Assembly (NCBI GenBank): GCA_027622275.1
Contig: JAQBZB010000080.1
Span: 1-32,018 of the forward strand
Direction: 5' to 3'
DNA length: 32,018 nucleotides
Source: Planctomycetota bacterium
Lineage (GTDB): Bacteria; Planctomycetota; Planctomycetia; Pirellulales; Pirellulaceae
Within the stretch, counting starts at the first letter, position 1. Each line of letters starts with the position of its first letter. Below the pieces are notes generated by a model that searched no databases, was not told the DNA's origin, and was given only the letters and a program-made list of their open reading frames with translations. Made by a program: the position numbers and the translations under genes. Below, in pieces: positions 25,104-32,018 of this stretch.

Positions 25104-26525
25104 TCACCCCGTCCGCAGCTGTGTCTCGATGCGTCGTATCGCGTCTTCGACGTGGCAGGCGGCTTGTCCAATCTGGATCGTGGCACCATCCGAAACCCAA
25201 CGGTTCACTTTCTTCTCGGCGGAGATGACGGTGCTGTGGCTGCGGCGGCCGAAGTGCTCGCTGATTTCGGAGAAGGCGGCCCGCGTGTACTTCCGCGCCA
25301 ACCACATCGCGAGCATACGCGGATGGCTGGCCGACTTAGCCTTGCTGCCGTCCTTCAACGTCCGCGAGTCGAGACCAAACGTGTCGCAGACCGCTCGCTC
25401 GATATCGCTCAAACGAACGACCTGGACCGTGGCGCGGAAGATGTCGGCCAAGGTTGAACGGGCGAAGTCGAGTGTGATGGACTGATCGAGCGCTTCGCTG
25501 GCCGCTTCCAACCGGTGCAACGCGCCAGCAATTCGGCGTGCGTCGCCAGTCAGCTCGGCGGCGACAAGCCGCAGGACATCTTCCGGAATCGGCCGCCGGG
25601 ACCGAACCGCCATCTGCTTCGCGATCCCAAGTCGCGTTTCGTAATCGGCATGTTCGATGCCACACAGCAAGCCGCCCGAGACGCGTGCCGCCAATTCCGG
25701 CCCCAGCTGACGGAGTTCGTTGGGTGGACGATCCGCCGTCAAAATCAACTGCCGACCTTGGCGGAGCAGCGAATCCATGGTGTGTTGCAGCTCGACCAGC
25801 GTCGCCCGCTTGCCGGCAAAGAACTGGACGTTGTCGATCGCCAGCACATCGACGTCCCGGCACTTGCGCCGAAAGCTGGGCAGACCACTTCCTTGCAGGG
25901 CACCCAGAAAGTTGCTGGTGAACTGTTCCGACGACAGCGACAACACGCGCCGCAGGCCGAGTGATTGGCGGACGGTGCCGCAGATGGTCTCTTGAAGATG
26001 GCTCTTGCCGCAGCCGGGCGGTCCATAAATGAACAACGGCGAAACGGAGCCGGGCCGCTCGCAAATCGATTTCGCGGCAGTCACCGCAATGCGATTGCCG
26101 ACCCCGACCACGAAAGTGTCCAGCGTCCGCGAGCACGTTGCCTCGCGGCGCTTCGGGCGCGTCGCCGACTCCGCCGATGGAAGCTTGCTCGTTCGCTGAG
26201 GTTGTTGCTCGACCGCGGTCGCTTCACGATGGCGTGTGCTGTCGGCGGACGGTAGCTTTGCGTTCGGCAGAAGTTGGAAGTCCAACGAGACTTCGCGCTT
26301 GACCAACTCGCGGGCAATGATCGCAATGTCCGAGCGAAACTGCTTGCGGAGACGATCGAGGGTGAACTGATCGGGTGCCCACACACGGAGCTGGTTATCG
26401 GCCAACTCGAATCGGACTTGCTTGCCAAACCAGAGATCGAAGCGATCGGCTCCGATCCGGGCGGCGAGGCAACTCCGCAAGTCTTTCATGACTTCCTGTG
26501 CGTCCCTAGTCACTTCCTGTGTCAT
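25104..26525 (-). CDS. dnaA: DnaA-family replication initiator
   Basis: A 473-residue protein. Domain I (residues 13-90) includes GADRFDLWFG, and a low-complexity linker follows. The AAA+ core has Walker A GPPGCGKSHL (168-177), Walker B VLAIDNVQFFAGK (227-239), sensor I ILTADRPP (261-268), an arginine-finger segment LAARVSGGL and sensor II GDARRIAGAL. Domain IV (about 400-445) has the DNA-binding SEISEHFGRRSHSTVISAEKK. Two deviations stand out: Walker B has Asp-Asn where DnaA normally has Asp-Asp, and domain IV has RRSHSTV for GGRDHTTV. DnaA binds origin boxes and opens DNA. This could be the main initiator or a second copy. A 21-base duplication at the start offers ATG at 26525 or 26489. Confidence 0.85.
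   Translation of the reverse strand: MTQEVTRDAQEVMKDLRSCLAARIGADRFDLWFGKQVRFELADNQLRVWAPDQFTLDRLRKQFRSDIAIIARELVKREVSLDFQLLPNAKLPSADSTRHREATAVEQQPQRTSKLPSAESATRPKRREATCSRTLDTFVVGVGNRIAVTAAKSICERPGSVSPLFIYGPPGCGKSHLQETICGTVRQSLGLRRVLSLSSEQFTSNFLGALQGSGLPSFRRKCRDVDVLAIDNVQFFAGKRATLVELQHTMDSLLRQGRQLILTADRPPNELRQLGPELAARVSGGLLCGIEHADYETRLGIAKQMAVRSRRPIPEDVLRLVAAELTGDARRIAGALHRLEAASEALDQSITLDFARSTLADIFRATVQVVRLSDIERAVCDTFGLDSRTLKDGSKAKSASHPRMLAMWLARKYTRAAFSEISEHFGRRSHSTVISAEKKVNRWVSDGATIQIGQAACHVEDAIRRIETQLRTG
26492..26521. repeat. Short direct repeat spanning the two possible dnaA starts
   Basis: CACAGGAAGT occurs twice in the coding strand, 21 bases apart (7 codons; TQEVTRD then AQEVMKD). The inner copy places AGGAAG 3 bases before the ATG at 26489; the outer copy lies just after the ATG at 26525. 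Which start is used cannot be decided here. Confidence 0.5.
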
Positions 26526-26944
26526 CCTTTATGCGCTGCACCGAAGTCACGCCGTCCAGGCGCAACCCGCCCCAATCGCTGGGGTCGGATGCCGGTAGGG
26601 AAATAGCGCAAGGTCAAAAAGGTTAAAAGCCTTGCACCCAGGCTAGTGAGTGCTGACTTTTTGAGTCTAACGATCAACGTGAGGGGCTGATTTTACGCCT
26701 GCTAGCACGCCTGTCAAACCTCTTGCCAAGGATGTGCGGAAAGTTTTTTTACCGCCTCGAATAACCGTCGCTTTATTCGGAATTAGCCAAATCGAAAAGG
26801 AGGGAAGCGATGCTCGAAGGCTCGCGAACGAGCGTGGAAAACTTGTCGCGATTGCCCTGGACGATGGCCTTCCGAGGCCGTCGATCACAGTGAATCTGCA
26901 TCGTCGACAGCCTTGGAAGGCCATCGTACTGAGTGTGTCGCCGA
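26526..26944. other. Upstream region of dnaA, no gene or origin seen
   Basis: The short frames on both strands (26667-26948, 26734-26955) run through palindromic repeat sequence and do not look like genes. I found no cluster of TTATCCACA-like DnaA boxes and no strongly AT-rich unwinding patch, so there is no evidence of an origin. The dnaA promoter must lie here but is not distinct. Confidence 0.5.
26861..26927. repeat. Hairpin repeat downstream of the GNAT gene
   Basis: Arms at 26861-26884 (ACGATGGCCTTCCGAGGCCG...) and 26904-26927 are inverted copies with two mismatches in 24. The right arm lies in the 20-base string at 26911-26930 that also occurs at 15890-15909. It lies 17 bases beyond the stop of the minus-strand GNAT gene. 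Confidence 0.7.
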
Positions 26945-27868
26945 TCACGCCGTGAAAATTTTCAGAAACACAGAGCGGCGGAGCAACTCGAAGAAGCCGG
27001 CCTTAGTGTACGCACTGACAGCAGGATCGTTCGAAGCGTCGACAGCCAGTATTAATCGCCGCCGTCCGGCCTCTTTGGCGAGCCGCTGTGCGAAGCGAGT
27101 GACTTGCCTGCCCCAGCCACTTCCACGCCTCTCGGGGACGATGCCCATATATACCAACTCCCATTGCTGCTGGCCTGGGTGATCATTCAACAGCAAACAT
27201 CCCACGTCCGCGCCGTTGCTTTGAATAAAAAACCAACGATCGGGCGAGAACTCGCCGATTTGTTCGTATCCGTCCAGGATATCGTGCATCTCGCGAATGC
27301 CGTCCAGGGCAGGAATGTCGAGTGTGTTGATGTAGGTCCGCTCGACAAGTTCGCCCAGCCGGCCGCGTTCATCGGGCGTGTACTGCACAAAATCAAGGTC
27401 GAACTCGCCTCGCCCCGCGTCGACGCGATCCAGTTGGCTGACCAGATAAAGCAGATCTGCCACATGCCTGTATCCGACGCGTTCGAGCCGCTGAGCGTCC
27501 CGATGCCCGCGATCCGGCAGTACCGCCTGTGCCATGCGGATCGCCGCGGCTTCGAGACGCGAGTCCAAGAATCGTTGCAGCTGATCGCCAACCAATTCGC
27601 TTTCATTGGCCGCCAGACGAGGTGGCCAGAGGAGCACGGTCTTGCCAGGCAGGATTTGGCCCCAGGCCACGGCCGTCAGTCGTTCGTCTCGCTCGGCACC
27701 CACCAAGGTCGAGGCGGAAACGTCGCCGGCGCGCAGTGCCGTCACAATCGTCGCAATACGTCCGGGCCGCTCGGAGGTGGGCTCCTGCGAGACGAGCATG
27801 ACGAGCGCTTCCGCGCGTTGCGCCGAGCTGATAGACACATATTTGATAGCATCGATCTCGGAGTCCAT
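26945..27868 (-). CDS. GNAT-family N-acetyltransferase
   Basis: A 307-residue protein. ATG at 27868 is chosen because the longer frame (to 27991) would overlap the divergent PDZ gene and its promoter. The C-terminal half (about 170-307) is a GNAT domain: VYMGIVPERRGSGWGRQV near residue 245 supplies the acetyl-CoA pyrophosphate loop (R-x-x-G-x-G/A type), followed by LILAVDASNDPAVSAYTKAGF. The N-terminal half (about 10-165) is probably a degenerate second GNAT-like lobe, giving a tandem arrangement. It would transfer acetyl from acetyl-CoA to an amine in the cytoplasm; the substrate is unknown. There is no operon partner, since the dnaA upstream region lies between it and the next gene. Confidence 0.8.
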   Translation of the reverse strand: MDSEIDAIKYVSISSAQRAEALVMLVSQEPTSERPGRIATIVTALRAGDVSASTLVGAERDERLTAVAWGQILPGKTVLLWPPRLAANESELVGDQLQRFLDSRLEAAAIRMAQAVLPDRGHRDAQRLERVGYRHVADLLYLVSQLDRVDAGRGEFDLDFVQYTPDERGRLGELVERTYINTLDIPALDGIREMHDILDGYEQIGEFSPDRWFFIQSNGADVGCLLLNDHPGQQQWELVYMGIVPERRGSGWGRQVTRFAQRLAKEAGRRRLILAVDASNDPAVSAYTKAGFFELLRRSVFLKIFTA

Positions 27869-27921
27869 GCGAGCAGGATATCCGAAAAGCGAGTGTTCCG
27901 CCGAGACGACTTTCGTGACGC

Positions 27922-27930
27922 TGCTATAAT
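27922..27930 (+). promoter_or_regulatory. Extended -10 promoter for the PDZ gene
   Basis: TGCTATAAT is a full TATAAT with the TGn extension, 47 bases before the ATG at 27977. No good -35 is visible, which an extended -10 can compensate for. Confidence 0.45.
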
Positions 27931-27976
27931 GAGGTTCGAGAACGGAGTTCCAAATTAAATCTGAGGAGACGAGATC

Positions 27977-28792
27977 ATGCGGCGTTGGCAAACTTGGTTG
28001 GTAGCGGGAGTATTGTGTTTCGTGAGTTCATCGGCTGTTCAGGCGCAGAACTTGTTCGAGCGGATAGGGCAGGTCTTCACCCAGGAGACGCCGCCGCCAG
28101 CGACGCCTCCCGCCAGCGAGTCAATTCCTGAAGTCGTCATCCCCGAGGCGCTCCCGGCACCCCGATCAGCACCCCAAGCCTTGACGGGACGTCCCACGTT
28201 GGGAGTCACCGTCGACCCGCTGACGGATGATATTGTTCGGCAGAGCCGATTGCCCGTTCGGAGTGGCGCGTTGATCACGGCGATTGTTCAGGGCTCACCG
28301 GCCGATCAAGCCGGCTTGCCGCTTGGAGCCGTCATCGTTGCACTAGATGGCCAGCGGATCGATTCGCCCGCGAATCTTGTGGCGGCCATTCGCACGGCCC
28401 CGACCGATCGAGCGGTTGAACTGTCTTATTACGAAGGCAATCGCCTGTACCGTAAACGTGTCCAGTTGCTCGGCGCCTCCGAGATACAGATTGCTCCGAC
28501 CGCTCCCGCGCCGGTTCGGCGCGAGCCTCAACCGTTACGAGGCGGCCTCTCGTTGGAACAACAGCTTGGCGGCCAAGGACAGCGTCCCGTTCTCGGTCGT
28601 GTTGGGCAGCTGATCGACGGACTGGTCGCTCCCGTCGCCGGTCCTGCTCCGTTCGCACAACCGGCTGTCGAGCCAAACGAAACCGCATCGCTTCGCGAGC
28701 AGGTCAGCATCCTCCAGCAGGAACTCGAACTTCTCCGCGCTCGACTCGCGGCTGTCGAGAAGCAACTCGAACAGCAAACGGGCAGAGAGTAA
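27977..28792 (+). CDS. Exported PDZ-domain protein
   Basis: A 271-residue protein starting 8 bases after GAGGAG. Residues 1-24 are a signal peptide (MRRWQTWLVAGVLCFVSSSAVQA). A Pro-rich segment follows. Residues 70-150 form a single PDZ domain (LGVTVDPL, ALITAIVQGSPADQAGLPLG, VIVALDGQRIDSPANLV) of the type found after HtrA/DegP proteases, which binds C-terminal peptides. No protease domain is present, so it is a stand-alone binding protein. The last 35 residues (ASLREQVSILQQELELLRAR...) are a coiled coil and could make dimers. It probably lies in the periplasm; the partner is unknown. It diverges from the GNAT gene and converges on the next gene with only 18 bases between stops. Confidence 0.85.
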   Translation: MRRWQTWLVAGVLCFVSSSAVQAQNLFERIGQVFTQETPPPATPPASESIPEVVIPEALPAPRSAPQALTGRPTLGVTVDPLTDDIVRQSRLPVRSGALITAIVQGSPADQAGLPLGAVIVALDGQRIDSPANLVAAIRTAPTDRAVELSYYEGNRLYRKRVQLLGASEIQIAPTAPAPVRREPQPLRGGLSLEQQLGGQGQRPVLGRVGQLIDGLVAPVAGPAPFAQPAVEPNETASLREQVSILQQELELLRARLAAVEKQLEQQTGRE

Positions 28793-28810
28793 GGCGCGAC
28801 GTCGCTCTCG

Positions 28811-29545
28811 CTACCAGCGATTTGTCAGGTGATCTAGATTCAGCGTCTCTTGTGCGTGAACGCTGAGTCCGTAGCCGATGCCCGGTTGATTTAATTCCAG
28901 CATGACTTCAAGACGCTCGTGCGGTCGTCGTGCGCGGACGACCGGAGCATGAGCGATGCGTAACACACCGGTCGGCTTGCCGTTCCAGCGAGTGATATAC
29001 AGCCCGGCGCCGAGTGCCGGTTCGGAGCGAAGCTTGAATTGCTGGGAGACGAGGTTTACGAGTTGGCGATCGTCACCCGTGAGGCCATCAAACGTGATCC
29101 GCCGCAATTGGTGCCGGTTGTCGAAGTAGTAGGTAAGTGATCCGGCGATATCTTCAACATTCGTCCCGGTCACCAGTGCGACGCGCAAGCCATCCAAGCC
29201 GGTATCCGAGCGGATCGTCGAGACGCGCGACCAACGCCGCATGATCCAATCCGGTGTGACGTTGAATTGGAGGATCTGTTCGAGTTCTCCGATTCCGCCG
29301 GTCAGAACCGAGGTGGTATCTGGAGTGGCGAAACTCACACCGGGCAGGCTGTCGTGGCGGAGAAAGGTCTTGCTTGGTTCGAGTGCCGCGTCTCCGCCGA
29401 TAGACCAATCTTTCTGTTTGAGAGCAGCCGTCCACTCTTGCAACTTGGTCTTCACGCTCGGCGCGAAGTCTTGATTGAACCACGCGTAGGGAATCCCCAC
29501 CGCGGCGCCGACGAGTACTAAAAAGCGAATTGGTCTTCCGAACAT
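28811..29545 (-). CDS. Membrane-anchored protein of unknown function
   Basis: A 244-residue protein starting with ATG at 29545. Residues 1-22 (MFGRPIRFLVLVGAAVGIPYAW) are a basic start and one hydrophobic helix that could be an anchor or uncleaved signal. The rest is soluble alpha/beta, with a conserved-looking centre (ILQFNVTPDWIMRRWSRVST, GSLTYYFDNRHQLRRITFDG) and a C-terminal part ending in LNLDHLTNRW. I do not recognise the family; the composition resembles proteins kept across planctomycetes. It is convergent with the PDZ gene, whose stop lies 18 bases away, and has no operon partner. Codon usage and length support a real gene. Confidence 0.7.
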   Translation of the reverse strand: MFGRPIRFLVLVGAAVGIPYAWFNQDFAPSVKTKLQEWTAALKQKDWSIGGDAALEPSKTFLRHDSLPGVSFATPDTTSVLTGGIGELEQILQFNVTPDWIMRRWSRVSTIRSDTGLDGLRVALVTGTNVEDIAGSLTYYFDNRHQLRRITFDGLTGDDRQLVNLVSQQFKLRSEPALGAGLYITRWNGKPTGVLRIAHAPVVRARRPHERLEVMLELNQPGIGYGLSVHAQETLNLDHLTNRW

Positions 29546-29700
29546 GTTGCCGATCTCCGAACCGGGACGAATTCCCCATCGTCATAAATCGGTTGGCGAG
29601 CCATGAAACTTCGCCATGCGTTACGATAGCCAAGCAGGTTGCGTAGCGAGGATGATCCTCACGTAAGGTATCTCCCGAACGACTGGCTCAAGCTGAATCG

Positions 29701-30117
29701 CTATGAAGCGGCCCCAAACTGATCCGTCAGTTCGTCAAGCGATACGCACAGCAGCGAAGCCGCATATTCCTCGTCGTTGTAATAAGTGTCACGTTCGCGT
29801 CCGATCTCCAAACCGAGGGAATTCAACATTCCTTCGGCGGTCTCGTGTGGATAACGACGTTCGATGTGCCGCAAGAAATGAATGAACTCAGGATCGCCCG
29901 CGGCTTGCCAGACGGTATCCCAACGCTGGATCAAGTGTTGCGGGTTGTGTTCCAGGATCCGCTGACGACAATAGGCGGCGATGCGCGGCAAGTCGGAGCG
30001 TGCGGCGAGGACGGCGGCGAGGACCAGAAAGCGGTCGCGGACGTGCATCCTGCGCCGCATTTCGCTGGCCCGTGCCAGATGCAGATAGATTGCCAGACGG
30101 TCGATTTGATCGGACAT
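29701..30117 (-). CDS. Small helical protein of unknown function
   Basis: A 138-residue protein. ATG at 30117 (MSDQIDRLAIYLHLARASEM) is preferred over 30132 because it leaves 35 bases to the divergent methyltransferase gene. It is predicted to be mostly alpha-helical, Arg/Leu-rich and cytoplasmic, with no signal peptide or metal motif. Recognisable stretches are RDRFLVLAAVLAARSDLPRI, QRILEHNPQHLIQRW and a C-terminal acidic segment DTYYNDEEYAASLLCVSL. No family recognised. It is not a shadow: the opposite-strand frames here are poorer and the translation looks natural. Confidence 0.65.
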   Translation of the reverse strand: MSDQIDRLAIYLHLARASEMRRRMHVRDRFLVLAAVLAARSDLPRIAAYCRQRILEHNPQHLIQRWDTVWQAAGDPEFIHFLRHIERRYPHETAEGMLNSLGLEIGRERDTYYNDEEYAASLLCVSLDELTDQFGAAS

Positions 30118-30152
30118 GCCACCATCATCCATTGCCCAGGATCACATGCCAA

Positions 30153-31340
30153 GTGCCTGAACCGACGATCCACGACTATCGCTGGCTTGTCGGCGAACTG
30201 GCTCAACCTTACCTCGACGATGCGACGTCATCCGCCATGTCGCTTGTTGCATTGACAACGCGATTGCGCGCTGCGTTGAGTCACGAGCGAACGCATCTCG
30301 TCTTGGAACAGGTAGAACTTCGCGAGCGGGCGCGGGCGAAGTTTTCGCAGCCCGAGAAGATGTTCTTCACGCGGAAGCTGCTGGAACAGTCCACCGACGA
30401 GCAGATCGCGCGCTACAAGGCAAGTCATTTCCCGAGCGGTCAGCCAATCGCTGATCTGTGTTGTGGGATCGGCGGAGATTCGCTGGCGCTAGTGCGGCGC
30501 GGGCCGTGTCTGGCCGTCGACCGAGACCCGGTTGCGACATTAATTGTGGAAGCGAACTGTCGGGCATTGGAGGCGGGCGAACTCTCGTGCGAGGTCGCTG
30601 ATGTTCGTTCGCTGGTCGAGCGACTCGACTGCGCGGCTTGGCACATCGATCCTGACAGGCGTGTGTCGGCACAGCGAACGTCACAAGCCATGTACTCCGA
30701 GCCAAGCCCCGATGTGATTCAGGCGTTGCGGCAACATGTCGCTGCCGGGGCGATTAAGCTTGCGCCCGGCGCTGAACTGCCGGACGACTGGAACGAAATC
30801 GCTCTGCTCGAACTCGAATGGATCGGCAGTCGTCGTGAGTGCCGTCAGCAAGTCGTGTGGCTGGGGAACTTGGCTCGTCACCCCGGCGGGCGAACGGCGA
30901 CCGTCATCGATCGGCACGAGGAATGCCACTCATTCACAGGCGATGCCGAGTTAGAGGTCGATGTTGCGGAGCCGGGTCGATATCTTTTTGTCCCCGATTC
31001 GACTTTGCTGGCGTCTCGGCTTGCCGGTGCGCTAGCCGATCAGCTTCAGCTACGAGCGACCAGTTACGGGTTGTCGTACTACACGGCCGATGAGTACCGC
31101 GAATCACCGCTGCTGGATGCATTTGAAATCGTCGAGTTGCTCAATCTTGATGTGAAACGCTTAAAACGGCTGCTTCGCGAGCGGCGAGTAGGGACGCTGG
31201 AGATCAAAGTGCGCGGCGTCGAAATCGACCCGGCGGAACTACGAAAGAAGCTACAACCTAAGGGAAGTGCGAGTGCCACGCTGCTCGTCTTTCGCAGTTT
31301 CGACGAGGTGAAGGTCGCAGTTGCCCAACGCGTGCCCTGA
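30153..31340 (+). CDS. Class I SAM-dependent methyltransferase with THUMP-like domain
   Basis: A 395-residue protein. The frame is open from 30000, but the first 50 codons run against the divergent gene and look unnatural; GTG at 30153 (VPEPTIHDYRWLVGEL) is the best start, without a strong ribosome site. Residues 1-90 are helical. The Rossmann core has motif I IADLCCGIGGDSLAL (about 99-113), the acidic strand end AVDRDP, and WHIDPDRR (about 163) in the place of the usual catalytic (N/D)PP(Y/F)-like loop. The C-terminal 90 residues (SYYTADEYRESPLLDAFEIV to TLLVFRSF) match the THUMP-like domain seen in bacterial relatives. An RNA or protein substrate is likely but unproven. It is transcribed alone and diverges from 29701-30117. 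Confidence 0.8.
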   Translation: MPEPTIHDYRWLVGELAQPYLDDATSSAMSLVALTTRLRAALSHERTHLVLEQVELRERARAKFSQPEKMFFTRKLLEQSTDEQIARYKASHFPSGQPIADLCCGIGGDSLALVRRGPCLAVDRDPVATLIVEANCRALEAGELSCEVADVRSLVERLDCAAWHIDPDRRVSAQRTSQAMYSEPSPDVIQALRQHVAAGAIKLAPGAELPDDWNEIALLELEWIGSRRECRQQVVWLGNLARHPGGRTATVIDRHEECHSFTGDAELEVDVAEPGRYLFVPDSTLLASRLAGALADQLQLRATSYGLSYYTADEYRESPLLDAFEIVELLNLDVKRLKRLLRERRVGTLEIKVRGVEIDPAELRKKLQPKGSASATLLVFRSFDEVKVAVAQRVP

Positions 31341-31615
31341 ACGCGCATCAGCTGCGCTCGGCTGTGAACAAGAGATGATCAATCGAACGTACCCAAGCGA
31401 AATCGTGAAGAGTCCCGAGTTCATCGACCTCGCTAGATCACTCGCCTGACTTTTACGTCCCGATCGATGTCTCGATTCCAGGACGCGTGTATTGAGCGAG
31501 CTGTTACTTCGTCAACATTCGGCGCATCGAATTGCTTTCTGACTGAGGTGTGAGTAGACCCAACCGCTCAGGCCACTCGAGCCGTCCAGATCGCGGAGAT
31601 AAAAAGTTCACCGCG

Positions 31616-31801
31616 CTACGGTAAGAAATCTGGCTCAAAATTGGCAAAGAATGCGTTCAGCGCGTCGATTGGATCTTCTTCATCCTTGTCATGTTCAGGT
31701 ATCGTTATTGTGTCAATGAATACCTGCGTTGCGGAAGTGTTCGGGAACGGCCTAACTTGCAGCAGCAACGACGAGATCGCTCTGCCGCAGATAGCATTCA
31801 C
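31616..31801 (-). CDS. Uncertain short frame, acidic tail
   Basis: A 61-residue frame from GTG at 31801. Its last 40 residues (IDTITIPEHDKDEEDPIDAL...) look like natural protein, but its first residues overlap the frame at 31752-32018 in a different register. It could be the true C-terminus of that protein after a frameshift near 31752-31800, a small overlapping gene, or chance. No family recognised. Between 31341 and 31615 I see no gene beyond a 24-codon frame at 31377 (MINRTYPSEIV...). Confidence 0.25.
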   Translation of the reverse strand: MNAICGRAISSLLLQVRPFPNTSATQVFIDTITIPEHDKDEEDPIDALNAFFANFEPDFLP

Positions 31802-32018
31802 AGCTCTCGATAACGCGAAAGCCTGCCTCTTTTACCGACGCCACGAACTCCTTGTGAGAGTGGACCCAGAGCGGTCCGTTCAATTGGCGCCTTCGGATGC
31901 CACGGTTGATCGCCGCGAATGGTCGACATTCGACCAATAACTTGGCGGTTCTGTGAACGGCGTTTGAAAACGCCAGCGCTGGGGCGGTTGAAAAGGCTAG
32001 CGCCCGATGTGTTGTTTG
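31752..32018 (-). CDS. C-terminal part of a protein cut by the right edge, possibly a methyltransferase
   Basis: An 88-codon frame open to the window edge and ending at TAG 31752. The text INRGIRRRQLNGPLWVHSHKEFVASVKEAGFRVIESCECY and YLRQSDLVVAAAS resembles the closing strand and helix of class I SAM methyltransferases (a helix, 'AGF', then the last strands), but no catalytic motif is present, so this is a guess. Upstream of that, the frame runs through a palindromic repeat (translation ALAFSTAPALAFSNA), so this start or junction may be artificial. The downstream neighbour is the uncertain acidic frame 31616-31801. Confidence 0.4.
   Translation of the reverse strand, partial: QTTHRALAFSTAPALAFSNAVHRTAKLLVECRPFAAINRGIRRRQLNGPLWVHSHKEFVASVKEAGFRVIESCECYLRQSDLVVAAAS
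31959..32004. repeat. Palindromic repeat at the right edge
   Basis: GGCGTTT (31959-31965) faces AAACGCC (31968-31974) with a 2-base loop, next to the 10-base palindrome CCAGCGCTGG (31973-31982). A second, similar unit GGCGGTTGAAAAGGCTAGCGC follows. It looks like part of a dispersed element that continues beyond the window. Confidence 0.55.

Noticed and set aside
25336-26136. Second minus-strand frame of 266 codons inside dnaA
   Set aside because: Alternate register of a gene with complete AAA+ motifs; Arg-rich composition typical of shadows in GC-rich DNA.
26526-26944. Replication origin next to dnaA
   Set aside because: No cluster of DnaA boxes and no AT-rich unwinding region.
27104-27958. 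Plus-strand 284-codon frame
   Set aside because: Antisense to the GNAT gene, which carries the acetyl-CoA motif.
29846-29854. Perfect DnaA box (TGTGGATAA)
   Set aside because: Single copy inside a coding region and far from dnaA; one nine-base match in 32 kb is not surprising.
30000-30152. Longer N-terminus for the THUMP-like methyltransferase
   Set aside because: It overlaps the divergent gene at 29701-30117, and its Arg/Pro-rich translation looks like antisense sequence.

Overview
The window looks like chromosomal DNA of a planctomycete, most likely of the Pirellula/Rhodopirellula type. This is inferred from gene content, not from a marker gene. The pointers are LEPR-like N-terminal motifs on very large surface proteins, a dockerin-like repeat pair, SHD1 and DUF1570 proteins, 'TDAGL'-type leucine-rich repeats, an ECF-like sigma factor, a Tat-exported Gfo/Idh/MocA oxidoreductase, a YfbK-type von Willebrand lipoprotein and a REP-associated transposase remnant. 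I saw no rRNA, tRNA or CRISPR array.

Layout. 1-1439 (minus): an SHD1 protein followed by a 2-oxoglutarate/Fe(II) oxygenase cut by the left edge. 1535-1900: a palindromic REP-like element abutting an internally deleted RAYT transposase. 1916-8320 (minus): a leucine-rich repeat protein, a possible tiny coupled ORF, and a 1746-residue surface protein with a Ser/Pro tract of about 300 residues and a C-terminal lipase-like domain. 8856-12038 (minus): an Rpn/PD-(D/E)XK protein and a vWA lipoprotein. 12213-14979 (plus): a two-domain ABC permease and a DUF1570 metalloprotease, 7 bases apart.

15118-22490 (minus) is the most striking region. It is a probable five-gene operon with overlaps or very short gaps: Calx-beta surface protein, two exported leucine-rich repeat proteins, an FkbM methyltransferase, and a sulfotransferase fused to a glycosyltransferase. 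A sigma factor gene diverges from its upstream end (22823-23410). The likely theme is a surface protein plus enzymes that sulfate, methylate and glycosylate a surface glycan. Three of the five genes carry one disabling lesion each (one in-frame stop, two single-base frameshifts), and a fourth carries palindromic repeats read through in frame.

23683-31340 is ordinary: a Gfo/Idh/MocA oxidoreductase, a DnaA-family protein with an altered Walker B, a GNAT acetyltransferase, an exported PDZ protein, two proteins of unknown function and a THUMP-like methyltransferase. The right edge (31616-32018) holds a partial reading frame of unclear function whose upstream part runs through a palindromic repeat. 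Several palindromic repeat elements in the window start a few bases after stop codons.
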